Below are positions 18,504 to 26,855 of a stretch of DNA of 64,000 nucleotides, piece by piece. The stretch lies in NCBI GenBank assembly GCA_902826775.1, contig CADEHE010000007.1, positions 124,001 through 188,000 of the forward strand, in the 5' to 3' direction. Below the pieces are notes generated by a model. It did not search any database. It worked only from the letters and a program-made list of their open reading frames with translations, and was not told the DNA's origin. The first letter of the stretch is position 1, and every line of letters begins with the position of its first letter. This stretch comes from an uncultured Pseudomonadota bacterium (lineage in GTDB: Bacteria > Pseudomonadota > Gammaproteobacteria > Burkholderiales > JALYOK01). The position numbers and the translations under genes were made by a program.

Positions 18504-18956
18504 ATGACCGCTTTAAGAACATTGACCGCTTTGGTGGTGTTGTTGTTCGCCACGGCCATCCTTGCCGCCGACGGACACAGAGACAAAGATGACGAGCATG
18601 GGCCTAATGGTGGCCAGCTCGTGGATAGCGGAAGCATGCATCTCGAACTCGCTGTGAAAGGCCAAGAGCTCATGTTGTGGGTCTTCGATCGCGCTAACAA
18701 GAAGATCACCAGCCAAGGCGCGAGCGCTACCGCGACTATTGTCGGGCAAAAAAGCAAGATTAACCTCGCGCCAGCCGGCGAGAACCTGTTAAAAGGCACC
18801 GGCACATTCGATGCGAAACCTCAGGGCAAAGTGCTCATTTCGCTGACTTTACCCGGACAACCCGCTCAGCAAGCGCGCTTCACGCCATGGCACAAGGATG
18901 ATCACGGCGAGCATGCTGGACACAAAGAAGGCGATGCGCACCCGAAAAAGAAGTGA
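18504..18956 (+). CDS. Periplasmic protein with HGxNGG-type metal-binding motif
   Basis: A 150-residue protein with a signal peptide (to about residue 21, ILAA). The mature start DGHRDKDDEHGPNGGQLV resembles the metal-binding N-terminal part of some CzcB/CusB adaptors. The end is His-rich (HKDDHGEHAGHKEGDAH). GGAG lies 8 nt before the ATG. It overlaps the next gene (a ZIP-type transporter) as GTGA, so the two are translationally coupled. It may deliver or buffer cations for that transporter. Confidence 0.68.
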   Translation: MTALRTLTALVVLLFATAILAADGHRDKDDEHGPNGGQLVDSGSMHLELAVKGQELMLWVFDRANKKITSQGASATATIVGQKSKINLAPAGENLLKGTGTFDAKPQGKVLISLTLPGQPAQQARFTPWHKDDHGEHAGHKEGDAHPKKK

Positions 18957-19726
18957 CGCGGTCGCTGGATCCGCTGAGACTTTGCAACGCATCCGCGCGC
19001 CAAATGACCGGAACGCCAAAGGTGTTGATTTTCGCCTTGGTGCCTGCCTTGGCCGTAGTTCTGGGCGGGGTCTTGGCCGCGTACCGGACGCCCGGGGCTG
19101 CGGCGCGCAGCGCGGTGCAACACTTCGCAGCCGGGATCCTGTTCTGTGCTCTTGCCACGGAAATGTGGCCAGACATTGTCCATCGTCGATTGCCAGCGGT
19201 TACGCTGGCAGGCTTTTCTCTGGGCATCGCAGCGATGCTCGCCATAAAGCGGTTCTCAGAATCAAGCCTGCAAAGAACCAATGTCAAGGCCGCGCAACCC
19301 ACCAGTCTATTGTTGACCCTCGGTGTCGATGTCGGGCTGGACGGTCTGCTGATTGGTGTGGGCTTTGCGGCGGGTCGCAAGCAAGGGCTGCTGCTCACCA
19401 TCGCTCTGACACTCGAAGTATTCTTTCTCGGAATGTCCGGCGCAGTTGCGCTCGCTGGGGTAGGTGCCTCCCGGGCAAAGATTGTCTATACGACGCTGGG
19501 ATTCGCGGGATTGCTTTTGGCTGGTGCCGCACTAGGTTCCCTGCTGCTGGCTTCAGCATCGGCGACGGTAGTGGACGCGGTGCTCTCTTTCGGACTTGCC
19601 GCTTTGTTATACTTAGTTACAGAAGAGTTACTGGTGGAAGCTCATGAAACCCCAGAAACCCCGTTTTTGACAACTATGTTTTTCGTCGGCTTCATCGTGT
19701 TGCTTACACTTGAACTGCTCTCGTGA
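18953..19726 (+). CDS. ZIP-family metal transporter
   Basis: A 257-residue polytopic membrane protein. ZIP-like features are HFAAGILFCALATEMWPD, DGLLIGVGFAAGRKQG and LTLEVFFLGMSG, which place H, E and D residues in TM helices as in ZIP metal channels. The frame can begin at GTG 18953, overlapping the stop of the upstream gene. ATG 19004 (residue 18) is an alternative. ZIP proteins move Zn and other divalent metals into the cytoplasm, or in some bacterial cases act as passive channels. The direction here is not known. Confidence 0.75.
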   Translation: MTRSLDPLRLCNASARQMTGTPKVLIFALVPALAVVLGGVLAAYRTPGAAARSAVQHFAAGILFCALATEMWPDIVHRRLPAVTLAGFSLGIAAMLAIKRFSESSLQRTNVKAAQPTSLLLTLGVDVGLDGLLIGVGFAAGRKQGLLLTIALTLEVFFLGMSGAVALAGVGASRAKIVYTTLGFAGLLLAGAALGSLLLASASATVVDAVLSFGLAALLYLVTEELLVEAHETPETPFLTTMFFVGFIVLLTLELLS

Positions 19727-19791
19727 AGGAGCCCTTGGAGCGAGCTCTTGGCTGCTGCCTAATCTTTTGAGTTTCCGTCTAGAGATTCGTT

Positions 19792-20415
19792 ATGCCCGAT
19801 GTTCGTCTTTTCGCAACACCCGTCTTCATGTACGAACTGCCCAACATGGACGAGATCAATAGGGACATTACAGCGCGCCTCATTAGCGAAGCGCATTCCG
19901 AGCCGTCGATCAAGCGCAGTAACGTCGGTGGTTGGCACTCGAGAGTTGATTTGCATGTTCGCCGCGAGTCTAGCTTTCGTACTCTTATTGACAGAATCGT
20001 GAGCAGCGTTCGCTCGTGCACTCAAACCCTTGCTTCGGACATGGGGCAACCGCAACCGCCCACTCAATGCAAGCCCCACGCCTGGGCGATGGTCATGCGA
20101 AACGGTCACTATACCCTCCCGCACGACCATTCGGAGGTGCATTGGGCGACGGTGTATTACGCCGATGCAGGGGATGCAGACGCGAATCAGTGCCCCGATT
20201 CCGGGTTGCTTGGTTTGGTTGATCCGCGTCATGGGGGAAGACCAATCCCAGGACTCGATCTCGTCGGCGGCACCTTCTACGTGCAACCGAAGGCAGGTCA
20301 GCTACTGATATTCCCCGGTTGGGTTCTACACTACGTTAACGCTTACCAAGGCCAGCGACCGCGCGTATCGATCTCATGCAACGTGACATTGGAAGTGACT
20401 GGGTACTCCCGTTGA
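19792..20415 (+). CDS. Putative 2OG-Fe(II) oxygenase (TIGR02466-like)
   Basis: A 207-residue soluble protein. The core pattern GHYTLPHDHSEVHWATVYYA (H111/H113 region), then FPGWVLHYVNAY (H180) and RPRVSIS (R191), resembles the double-stranded beta-helix iron/2-oxoglutarate site of the TIGR02466 family. The substrate is unknown. It follows the ZIP gene by 65 nt on the same strand and faces the MerR regulator convergently. Confidence 0.6.
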   Translation: MPDVRLFATPVFMYELPNMDEINRDITARLISEAHSEPSIKRSNVGGWHSRVDLHVRRESSFRTLIDRIVSSVRSCTQTLASDMGQPQPPTQCKPHAWAMVMRNGHYTLPHDHSEVHWATVYYADAGDADANQCPDSGLLGLVDPRHGGRPIPGLDLVGGTFYVQPKAGQLLIFPGWVLHYVNAYQGQRPRVSISCNVTLEVTGYSR

Positions 20416-20618
20416 ATTCTCAGGAGGCTATTGCGTATCGCCGGCGTCCGATGACGCTTACCCGAAGCAGCGCGCAGTTATTGGCACGTGTCAACCTGGA
20501 ATGTGAGATACAGCAACGTGGCACTCATCTTTATGACAAGTGATCCTAAACTGCGCGATGCCTGTTTCAGCGGGTGCGACGCAGAGCGCTCATTCGCGCT
20601 GCGGGTGTTTGTCACCAT

Positions 20619-21065
20619 CTACGCTGTTCGCGCTGACCTCTCGCGTGCGCTCTTCGACGTTCGCACGAGCTCATCCGCATGTGCAAGCTGGTTGAGAATA
20701 CGGCAGCGGGCTGCTTCCTTCGATCCCGTGCAGCGCGCTCGCAGTGTTTTGAGGTGGGTCTGTAGGGTTTGCAGAGTCTCGATGCGCGTTTTGACCTGCC
20801 TGATATGTGCGTCGAGCAAGCAACAAACCGTGCCGCAGTTTTGCGTGGGCGCGTCTTTGCAATGCAGTAGCTGTCGGATTTCAGTCAACCCCAAATCTAG
20901 TGCGCGGCAATGGCGGATGAAAGTCAAGCGTTCAGCGTGCGTTTGATCGTAAACGCGATAGTTGCCGCTGCTGCGCGCGGCCTTCGGCAAGAGGCCGACG
21001 CGTTCGTAGTAGCGGATCGTTTCGATTGCAGTGCCCGTGCATCTTGCGAGCGCCCCGATCTTCAT
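20619..21065 (-). CDS. MerR-family regulator of the CadR/PbrR type
   Basis: A 148-residue protein. The N-terminal MerR winged helix has MKIGALARCTGTAIETIRYY and GNYRVYD, followed by a dimerisation helix. Cysteines at 77, 112 and 121 match the metal-site cysteines (77, 112, 119-type) of CadR/PbrR, which sense Cd(II), Pb(II) or Zn(II). It is divergent from the CxxCH protein/P1B ATPase pair, with a MerR-style promoter between them. It probably activates that pair and represses itself. Confidence 0.88.
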   Translation of the reverse strand: MKIGALARCTGTAIETIRYYERVGLLPKAARSSGNYRVYDQTHAERLTFIRHCRALDLGLTEIRQLLHCKDAPTQNCGTVCCLLDAHIRQVKTRIETLQTLQTHLKTLRARCTGSKEAARCRILNQLAHADELVRTSKSARERSARTA

Positions 21066-21108
21066 GGTGAGTATGCAAGTGAAATGTGGCGGTCGACCTA
21101 TTATGCGC

Positions 21109-21139
21109 TTGACTCTGGAGTTGGTACAGACTTTCTACT
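21109..21139 (+). promoter_or_regulatory. MerR-type promoter with 19-bp spacer
   Basis: The -35 TTGACT is at 21109-21114 and a -10-like TCTACT is at 21134-21139, giving a 19-bp spacer. Overlong spacers are the hallmark of MerR-activated promoters. Between them is an imperfect dyad, ACTCTGGAGT / ACAGACT (21112-21132). Its left arm resembles known CadR/PbrR operators (ACTCTGTAGT type). Confidence 0.6.
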
Positions 21140-21252
21140 AGGTGGACTTCAAACTTGCCACGCTGGAAGTGCGACGCTTTCTGAACACCGTATCACCGCT
21201 TACGTCGTCGACAACGGTCCATGCTGGCGGCTGTGGACGAAGCGCGACTTTG

Positions 21253-22068
21253 ATGCGCGTAATCAGTGGCACCGCAGCTGCGGCCGCTCTCGTGCTGTGC
21301 GGTCACATAGATTCCGCGGAAATGCTTGAGATCGAGCCGCTTAAGCACCAGATAGAGGTAGTGGGTAAACGACTCAACACGCTGTGTTACGCCACCGGTA
21401 GCACCGGGCGCAAAACAGAGATGCAGGAGCATTGGGAGATGGTGCAGACTTACTTGCGGCGTGTTCAGTATACGGTCCGGATGATGCCTGATGCGGGCGC
21501 CGCGATGGTCATGAATCCGGGAACAATACGCAGGGGCTCTCACATCGACTGGGTGGCGGCTTGCCCAATGATGGGTGAATCCAGAAATCGGTCGTGGATC
21601 GATTCGGATGTGGAGTCTGGGCAATATTGTGTGAAGATGCGTGAGAATGTCGGGCGGATGCACGAGCAGGTAGCCAAGATCGCACAAACCGTGGAGCAGG
21701 CTGAGCAGCAAGAATTGATGCGCGCACACTGGCTTGATAGCTATCGCCGAGTACAGTCGATCCGCGGAAAGGATTGGATGTGGGGCGCAGACGCACGAAG
21801 CGAAAAAGCCCTGCCTGCGCCTTCGTCTCTAGGAGCCGGGTTTGCGACGCCGGCCTCGTCGGCTCCCAAGCTCATCAATCAGTATTGCACCCATTGCCAT
21901 GCAGCCCCTCGGCCTGAGTTGTTGACGTGGGAAGAATGGGATGCCGCAATGTCCCCTCTTGTTGCGAACCAGAAGATTTTCAGCACATATCACGGGCTCG
22001 GCGCAAAGGCACCGAGCGAGGCCGAGATAGGCGTTATCCTTGGTTACATGCGTAGGTTTGCCCAGTGA
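21253..22068 (+). CDS. Secreted protein with duplicated helical Met/His region and C-terminal CxxCH haem motif
   Basis: A 271-residue protein from ATG 21253, which gives a signal peptide. The frame runs back to GTG 21142 without signal character. Two similar helical units are seen: one with TEMQEHWEMVQTYLRR and one with QELMRAHWLDSYRRVQ ending near DWMWG. At 212-216 is CTHCH, followed by WEEWDAAM and a final amphipathic helix, a c-type cytochrome-like module. The same two modules occur as separate proteins at 38432 and 39309. It lies between the MerR-type promoter and the P1B ATPase, so co-induction by the CadR/PbrR-like regulator is likely. Confidence 0.65.
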   Translation: MRVISGTAAAAALVLCGHIDSAEMLEIEPLKHQIEVVGKRLNTLCYATGSTGRKTEMQEHWEMVQTYLRRVQYTVRMMPDAGAAMVMNPGTIRRGSHIDWVAACPMMGESRNRSWIDSDVESGQYCVKMRENVGRMHEQVAKIAQTVEQAEQQELMRAHWLDSYRRVQSIRGKDWMWGADARSEKALPAPSSLGAGFATPASSAPKLINQYCTHCHAAPRPELLTWEEWDAAMSPLVANQKIFSTYHGLGAKAPSEAEIGVILGYMRRFAQ

Positions 22069-22193
22069 GGCACAGGACAGACGATTCTCGGCCGCACAGG
22101 TTTTCGTTCAACGTTGGTCCTCTTGGGATCGGCGTGAGACTGGCCGCTTAATCGTTGGCAGCGAGCATTAGCACTACAATTCCCTCTTCCGCT

Positions 22194-24359
22194 ATGGTGA
22201 ATGCGACCGCAGTCTTCTACATCCAGGAAATGAACTGCCCGACCGAAGAGGCGCTGATCCGCGACCGGCTAAAAGGCATGGAAGGGATAGAGGGGTTGCG
22301 ATTCAATCTGATTGGCCGCGAGCTTACGGTTGAACACCGGATGGCATCTATCGAGCCGATTAGCGCTGCCCTAGCGTCGCTCGATATGGCGGCCACGGTG
22401 AGGTCAGACTCTTTGCGCAGTACTGTGCCCGCTGACCATCAACATGCGAGTCTGTCTGGTAGCTATGCGATTGCTCCCCGAACCTGGCTGCTAATGGGGA
22501 TATCCGGGCTTGCTGCCGTCAGCGCAGAAGTGCTGGCCTGGACGACCGGGCGCGAAGATCATTGGCCCGTGATCGTGCTGGCGTTGCTCGCAATTCTAAC
22601 CGGTGGACTGGATACGCTGAGGAAAGGCTGGATCGCGCTCAGACATTTTTCGCTCAACATGAACTTTCTCATGTCCATCGCCGTCATTGGCGCGGCGCTC
22701 ATTGGACAGTGGCCGGAGGCAGCGGTCGTGATCTTCCTCTTCGCGTTGGCGGAAATGATCGAAGCGCTCTCGTTGGAGCGGGCGCGCAATGCGATCAAGG
22801 GGTTACTGGCAATGACGCCCGAACTTGCCACCGTGCGAGATGACGGGGGCATTTGGCGCGAGATTGCGGCGCGCGAGGTTGCGGTTGGCGCGCGAGTGCG
22901 CGTGAAGCCGGGCGAGCGCATCCCGCTCGACGGTATTGTGTTGGAGGGCCAAACGACCGTCAACCAAGCGCCCATCACCGGGGAAAGCATCCCAGTTCCG
23001 AAGCAGCCGGGCGATCCGGTATTCGCCGGCACCGTCAACGAACGTGGTGCGTTCGACTATCAAACCACGGCTACCCAAAATCACTCAACCTTGGCGCGAA
23101 TCGTCGCCACTGTGCAGGAAGCGCAAGGGCAACGCGCGCCGACGCAGCGCTTCGTCGACCAGTTTGCGCGCTACTACATCCCCGCCGTGGTTGTTCTCGC
23201 GATTCTGGTTGCGGCGATTCCGCCGCTCTTTATGGGCGCGGCCCTTCAACCGTGGCTCTACAAAGCGTTGGTGTTGCTCGTGATCGCCTGCCCTTGCGCC
23301 CTGGTGATATCGACGCCGGTTACCGTTGTCAGCGGCTTAGCCGCTGCGGCCAAGCATGGGATCCTCATCAAGGGTGGCCTGCATCTGGAGCAAGGACGAA
23401 AGCTGCGAGCGCTCGCCCTGGACAAGACAGGCACCATTACGATTGGTAAGCCTTCAGTTACCGACACACTTCTGGTTGCCGAAGGCGATGGTGTCCAGCA
23501 TCTGCGATTGGCGGCAAGCTTGGCCAATCGCTCCGATCATCCCGTTTCAACTGCGGTGGTGAGCTATTGGCAAGCGCAGCATTCGACTGACCGCGCTATG
23601 GAAGTAACCGATTTCGAGGCCATCACTGGCCGCGGCGTTAAAGGTAGGATTGCCGGGGACACTTTCTATCTTGGCAACCATCGTCTGATTCACGAGTTGG
23701 GCGTGTGCGGTCCTGAGCTGGAGGCGAGGCTCGTGGCGCTCGAGCGGGATGGGAAAACCGCTGTTTCGCTCAGCACTGCTTCGACGCCACTTCTCGTTCT
23801 GGCGGTTGCGGACACGATCCGGGAAACCAGCGTCGACGCTGTACAACGGCTGAAGCAAGTGGGGGTAGTGGCCGTTATGCTAACTGGCGATAATGTGCAT
23901 ACGGCTCAGGCGATCGCCAGCAAAGTCGGCATCGCTGATGCGCGAGGTGACTTGCTGCCCGAGGACAAGCTAGAAGCTATCAACGGTCTCGTTTCCCAAT
24001 ACGGTCACGTTGGCATGGTCGGAGACGGCATCAACGACGCGCCAGCCCTCGCCAGAGCCGATATCGGCTTCGCCATGGGCGCAGCGGGCACCGACACCGC
24101 ATTGGAGACGGCGGATGTGGCGCTGATGGATGACGATCTTCGCAAGATCGCCGATTTCATCACCCTCAGCCGGAACACACACCGTGTCCTGACGCAAAAC
24201 ATCACCCTTGCGCTGGGCATCAAAGCCATATTCCTCGCACTGGCGCTGGCTGGAAAAGCGACGCTGTGGATGGCGGTGTTTGCCGATATGGGTGCAAGCC
24301 TGCTTGTTGTGCTCAACGGGCTACGCCTTATCCGCTCCTTCAATCACGCGAGCCGGTAG
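22194..24359 (+). CDS. P1B-type heavy-metal ATPase (CadA/PbrA/ZntA-like)
   Basis: About 721 residues from ATG 22194; a TTG at 22155 is an alternative start, and neither has a strong ribosome site. The N-terminal HMA-like domain has MNCPTEE, the variant seen in Cd/Pb/Zn pumps. The TM metal motif is CPC (nt 23289-23297). The phosphorylation motif DKTGT begins at nt 23421, and DHPVS and GDGINDAPALA follow. Predicted reaction: ATP-driven export of Zn(II), Cd(II) or Pb(II) to the periplasm. It sits under the CadR/PbrR-type promoter, like pbrA. Confidence 0.9.
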   Translation: MVNATAVFYIQEMNCPTEEALIRDRLKGMEGIEGLRFNLIGRELTVEHRMASIEPISAALASLDMAATVRSDSLRSTVPADHQHASLSGSYAIAPRTWLLMGISGLAAVSAEVLAWTTGREDHWPVIVLALLAILTGGLDTLRKGWIALRHFSLNMNFLMSIAVIGAALIGQWPEAAVVIFLFALAEMIEALSLERARNAIKGLLAMTPELATVRDDGGIWREIAAREVAVGARVRVKPGERIPLDGIVLEGQTTVNQAPITGESIPVPKQPGDPVFAGTVNERGAFDYQTTATQNHSTLARIVATVQEAQGQRAPTQRFVDQFARYYIPAVVVLAILVAAIPPLFMGAALQPWLYKALVLLVIACPCALVISTPVTVVSGLAAAAKHGILIKGGLHLEQGRKLRALALDKTGTITIGKPSVTDTLLVAEGDGVQHLRLAASLANRSDHPVSTAVVSYWQAQHSTDRAMEVTDFEAITGRGVKGRIAGDTFYLGNHRLIHELGVCGPELEARLVALERDGKTAVSLSTASTPLLVLAVADTIRETSVDAVQRLKQVGVVAVMLTGDNVHTAQAIASKVGIADARGDLLPEDKLEAINGLVSQYGHVGMVGDGINDAPALARADIGFAMGAAGTDTALETADVALMDDDLRKIADFITLSRNTHRVLTQNITLALGIKAIFLALALAGKATLWMAVFADMGASLLVVLNGLRLIRSFNHASR

Positions 24360-24475
24360 GACAAGTTGCTGACTACTTGTTTGTGTCGACGCTCACCGTA
24401 GCTTGGGCAATCGGGCGAGTCCTGGGGGCATCTAAATGTAACAGTGGATTCTCAACTCTGAGGAGTACTTTGGCA

Positions 24476-24904
24476 ATGAGGTTGAACAGATTGATTCGCT
24501 TTTCGTCCGTTTTCGCTGGATTGAGCGCGTTCACGCTCGCGGGATGCGCAACGACACATTCAGATCTTGATGGCACCAGTGGGCCGATTCGCGTCCATAC
24601 CGGATCGCCCCCCGGCATTCGAATCGAACCACATGTTTACCAAGAGGGTAGCGATTTTGTAGTTGCTGGCTTCGTCAAGCCGAGGGGGGTAAGCCTGGGG
24701 AGTCAGGCAGGTCATGTTCATATCACCGTGGTTGATCCGCAGGGGATGACAAGAGACTCAGTAATGGTGCGCTACATTCCGCAAGTCTTTCCTAGCAAAG
24801 GCCCACGGCGTTCGGCGTTTCACTGGCGTGCGGCAACAGTGCCGCCAACTGGATCGACGGTACGCGTAGAGTACGCCGAGGATCGGCACGAAGCCAAGCC
24901 ATGA
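24476..24904 (+). CDS. Lipoprotein of unknown function, paralogue B
   Basis: A 142-residue protein from ATG 24476, with AGGAG about 10 nt upstream. The lipobox is LAGC. The second half (QAGHVHITVVDPQG, then GSTVRVEYAEDRH) aligns with the lipoprotein at 17405-17818. One paralogue follows the Czc genes and the other follows the P1B ATPase, so the family tracks divalent-cation export. Function unknown. Confidence 0.7.
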   Translation: MRLNRLIRFSSVFAGLSAFTLAGCATTHSDLDGTSGPIRVHTGSPPGIRIEPHVYQEGSDFVVAGFVKPRGVSLGSQAGHVHITVVDPQGMTRDSVMVRYIPQVFPSKGPRRSAFHWRAATVPPTGSTVRVEYAEDRHEAKP

Positions 24905-25046
24905 GCGGTCTCGGCTAGACACGCGCGCGCCACTGCTCGACCGCGCACCCATGCGGTCTTGCGTAGTCTGACTCAACAGAGCGATTTCGGGCAGGGCACG
25001 CGTAGCTGCCGGCAGGCGAGGTGCATAGACCCGGGCCGCTTCCCTC

Positions 25047-25200
25047 TTGACCGCCTGGACGATCAGTGCACAGCACACTGGCCGCACTGACATCCCGCTT
25101 ACGGAGCCGGGCGAGGATGATGCGAAGGAACTGAGCGCGCAGCTGGGCGGCTGGAGCTTCGCCAAAGTGTTCACCCGCCCGCTGCAACGTGCGGGCTAGA
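25047..25200 (+). pseudogene. Fragment of a histidine phosphatase (phosphoglycerate-mutase-like) gene
   Basis: One frame reads AWTISAQHTGRTDIPLT, then GEDDAKELSAQLGG, then FAKVFTRPLQRAG and TAG at 25198. This matches the conserved segment after the catalytic RHG of histidine phosphatases (WSLSGQHTGRTD, FTSPLQRA). The RHG start and the C-terminal half are absent, so this is a remnant of about 50 codons. Confidence 0.55.
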
Positions 25201-25203
25201 ACA

Positions 25204-26196
25204 TCACCGGTGTTCGGTAAACTGGGCGTCGTGCCGTCTAATCTTAAGTTCGCTTTGCACTGTGGCGATCAATCTGCGTAGCGCCGGCAAGTTCTCACGC
25301 GCGGCTTCTTCCCCGGCACGAATCAACCACTCTCGATCATTGAAACCTAACTGCCCGGAAGTCTTGATCCGCGGCCGGATGACGAGATTTGCTAGCTCCA
25401 ACTCGTGTTCCTTGATGCGTTGCGTGGCGATGGTGAACGACTGAAACAACACGCTGAGTGTGTTGGAGAGCTCGGCGTGCTCGGGCGGAAAGGTCGCGTC
25501 CACGGCGATAACGAGGCGCGCGCCGAGCGCGCGCGCGATCGTCACTGGCACCGGGCTCGTGATCTGTCCGTCGGCAACGAGCGCATCGTCAATCCGCGGC
25601 GGGGCGAAGGCGCCGGGCACTGAACATGACGCGCGCACGGCCAGCCCGGTGTTGCCACGCGTGAAGACCTGCGGTTTACCGGTATGCAGATTGGTGGCGA
25701 CGATCGCGAGCCGTCTCGGTAAAAGCTCAATCGGACGTGCGCCGACGACACGATCGACAAATCGTTGCAAACGCTCGCCACGGATAAACCCCAAGTTGCC
25801 CCGCAAGAGGGGCAGGCCAAGATCGGGAATGGTGAAGTCCATCAGGATGGATTTGTCTACGGTCCGCGCAGTGTCAGTTAGTTGCCGCGCGTTTAACCCT
25901 GCGGCGTATGCCGCTGCTACGATGCTGCCCGCGCTGCTGCCGACGATCAGATCGGGCTCGATTCCGGCCTCTTCCAGTACACGAATAACACCGATATGCG
26001 CGAAGCCGCGTGCCGACCCGCTCGACAATACCAGTGCGATGCTGGGTCGAGAAGTGTCTAGCGCACGGATCGGACCGGTCTTGGGTTGCTCCGACACCGG
26101 GATGGGCTTTTGTACGCTCGCACACGCCGACAGCAATAGCAGCGTTAGGCTCACAGCAAATCGGGCCCACGACGGCCCGCGTCGACGGCTTAGCAT
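25204..26196 (-). CDS. Patatin-like phospholipase, predicted lipoprotein
   Basis: A 330-residue protein with a lipobox (LLSAC, Cys near 25). The patatin fold has SARGFAHIGVI (oxyanion region, with S-G replacing the usual GGG start), the nucleophile elbow GSSAG and the catalytic Asp in VADGQITSPVP. It should be an outer- or inner-membrane-anchored lipid hydrolase. It overlaps the methyltransferase gene by 7 nt and is the last gene of the cus transcript. Why a lipase belongs there is unknown. Confidence 0.82.
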   Translation of the reverse strand: MLSRRRGPSWARFAVSLTLLLLSACASVQKPIPVSEQPKTGPIRALDTSRPSIALVLSSGSARGFAHIGVIRVLEEAGIEPDLIVGSSAGSIVAAAYAAGLNARQLTDTARTVDKSILMDFTIPDLGLPLLRGNLGFIRGERLQRFVDRVVGARPIELLPRRLAIVATNLHTGKPQVFTRGNTGLAVRASCSVPGAFAPPRIDDALVADGQITSPVPVTIARALGARLVIAVDATFPPEHAELSNTLSVLFQSFTIATQRIKEHELELANLVIRPRIKTSGQLGFNDREWLIRAGEEAARENLPALRRLIATVQSELKIRRHDAQFTEHR

Positions 26197-26855
26197 GCTG
26201 ATCGCTCGTCAGCGACTGGGTTAGTGGAGACATGCCCCCAGCCGATGTAGCCCGTGCCGAGCAACGTCGAGCGCCATTGGAACTCCGGCACCCATTGGCG
26301 CAGGTAACTCCACGGTGCCTGCAAGCCCTCATAGGTCGTCAGGTAGTTTCGCGCCCGCCACATAGCGAACCAGGTTAACGGCGCAAGCCATGCATCTGCC
26401 TTCTTAAAGCCCGCTACCGCCACGCGTGCGTAGGGTCTCGCTTGAGCAAATAAGCGCGCCAACGCCTCCGGTTGCCGGAGCACATCGTGGGTGTAGTGAA
26501 ACAAGAGGGCATCAAACCGATGCTCGCGCAGATCTGCGCCCAAGACATCGCCCTCGATGACTTGCACGTTGTCCCAGCCATGGCGCTCGATCCGCGCACG
26601 CGCCTGGCGACCCATCTCTGGCGAGAGCTCCACACCTACCACCGAGCCATACCTACCGACACCGGCGCACAACTGTAGGAAACTCAATCCCGTGCCGCAG
26701 GCCACATCCAGCACGCAGTCACCGGAGCGCAAGCCCAACAGCGCAATCGTCTCCGATCTAATGCTGGAAACCCGCACACAACTTGCGTCATAGTTCAGCG
26801 CGATGGCGCGGTAGTTTTCGATCGCCTGGTTAGCATCGGGTTTGCCAAAGTTCAT
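26190..26855 (-). CDS. Class I SAM-dependent methyltransferase
   Basis: A 221-residue protein with motif [10 protein letters not shown], a second acidic strand end in [10 protein letters not shown], and [11 protein letters not shown]. These define a Rossmann-fold SAM binder. The substrate cannot be read from the sequence. It overlaps cusA by 4 nt (ATGA) and the patatin-like gene by 7 nt, so it is embedded in the copper/silver operon. Modification of a small molecule, lipid or metalloid are all possible. Confidence 0.8.
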   Translation of the reverse strand: MNFGKPDANQAIENYRAIALNYDASCVRVSSIRSETIALLGLRSGDCVLDVACGTGLSFLQLCAGVGRYGSVVGVELSPEMGRQARARIERHGWDNVQVIEGDVLGADLREHRFDALLFHYTHDVLRQPEALARLFAQARPYARVAVAGFKKADAWLAPLTWFAMWRARNYLTTYEGLQAPWSYLRQWVPEFQWRSTLLGTGYIGWGHVSTNPVADERSAC

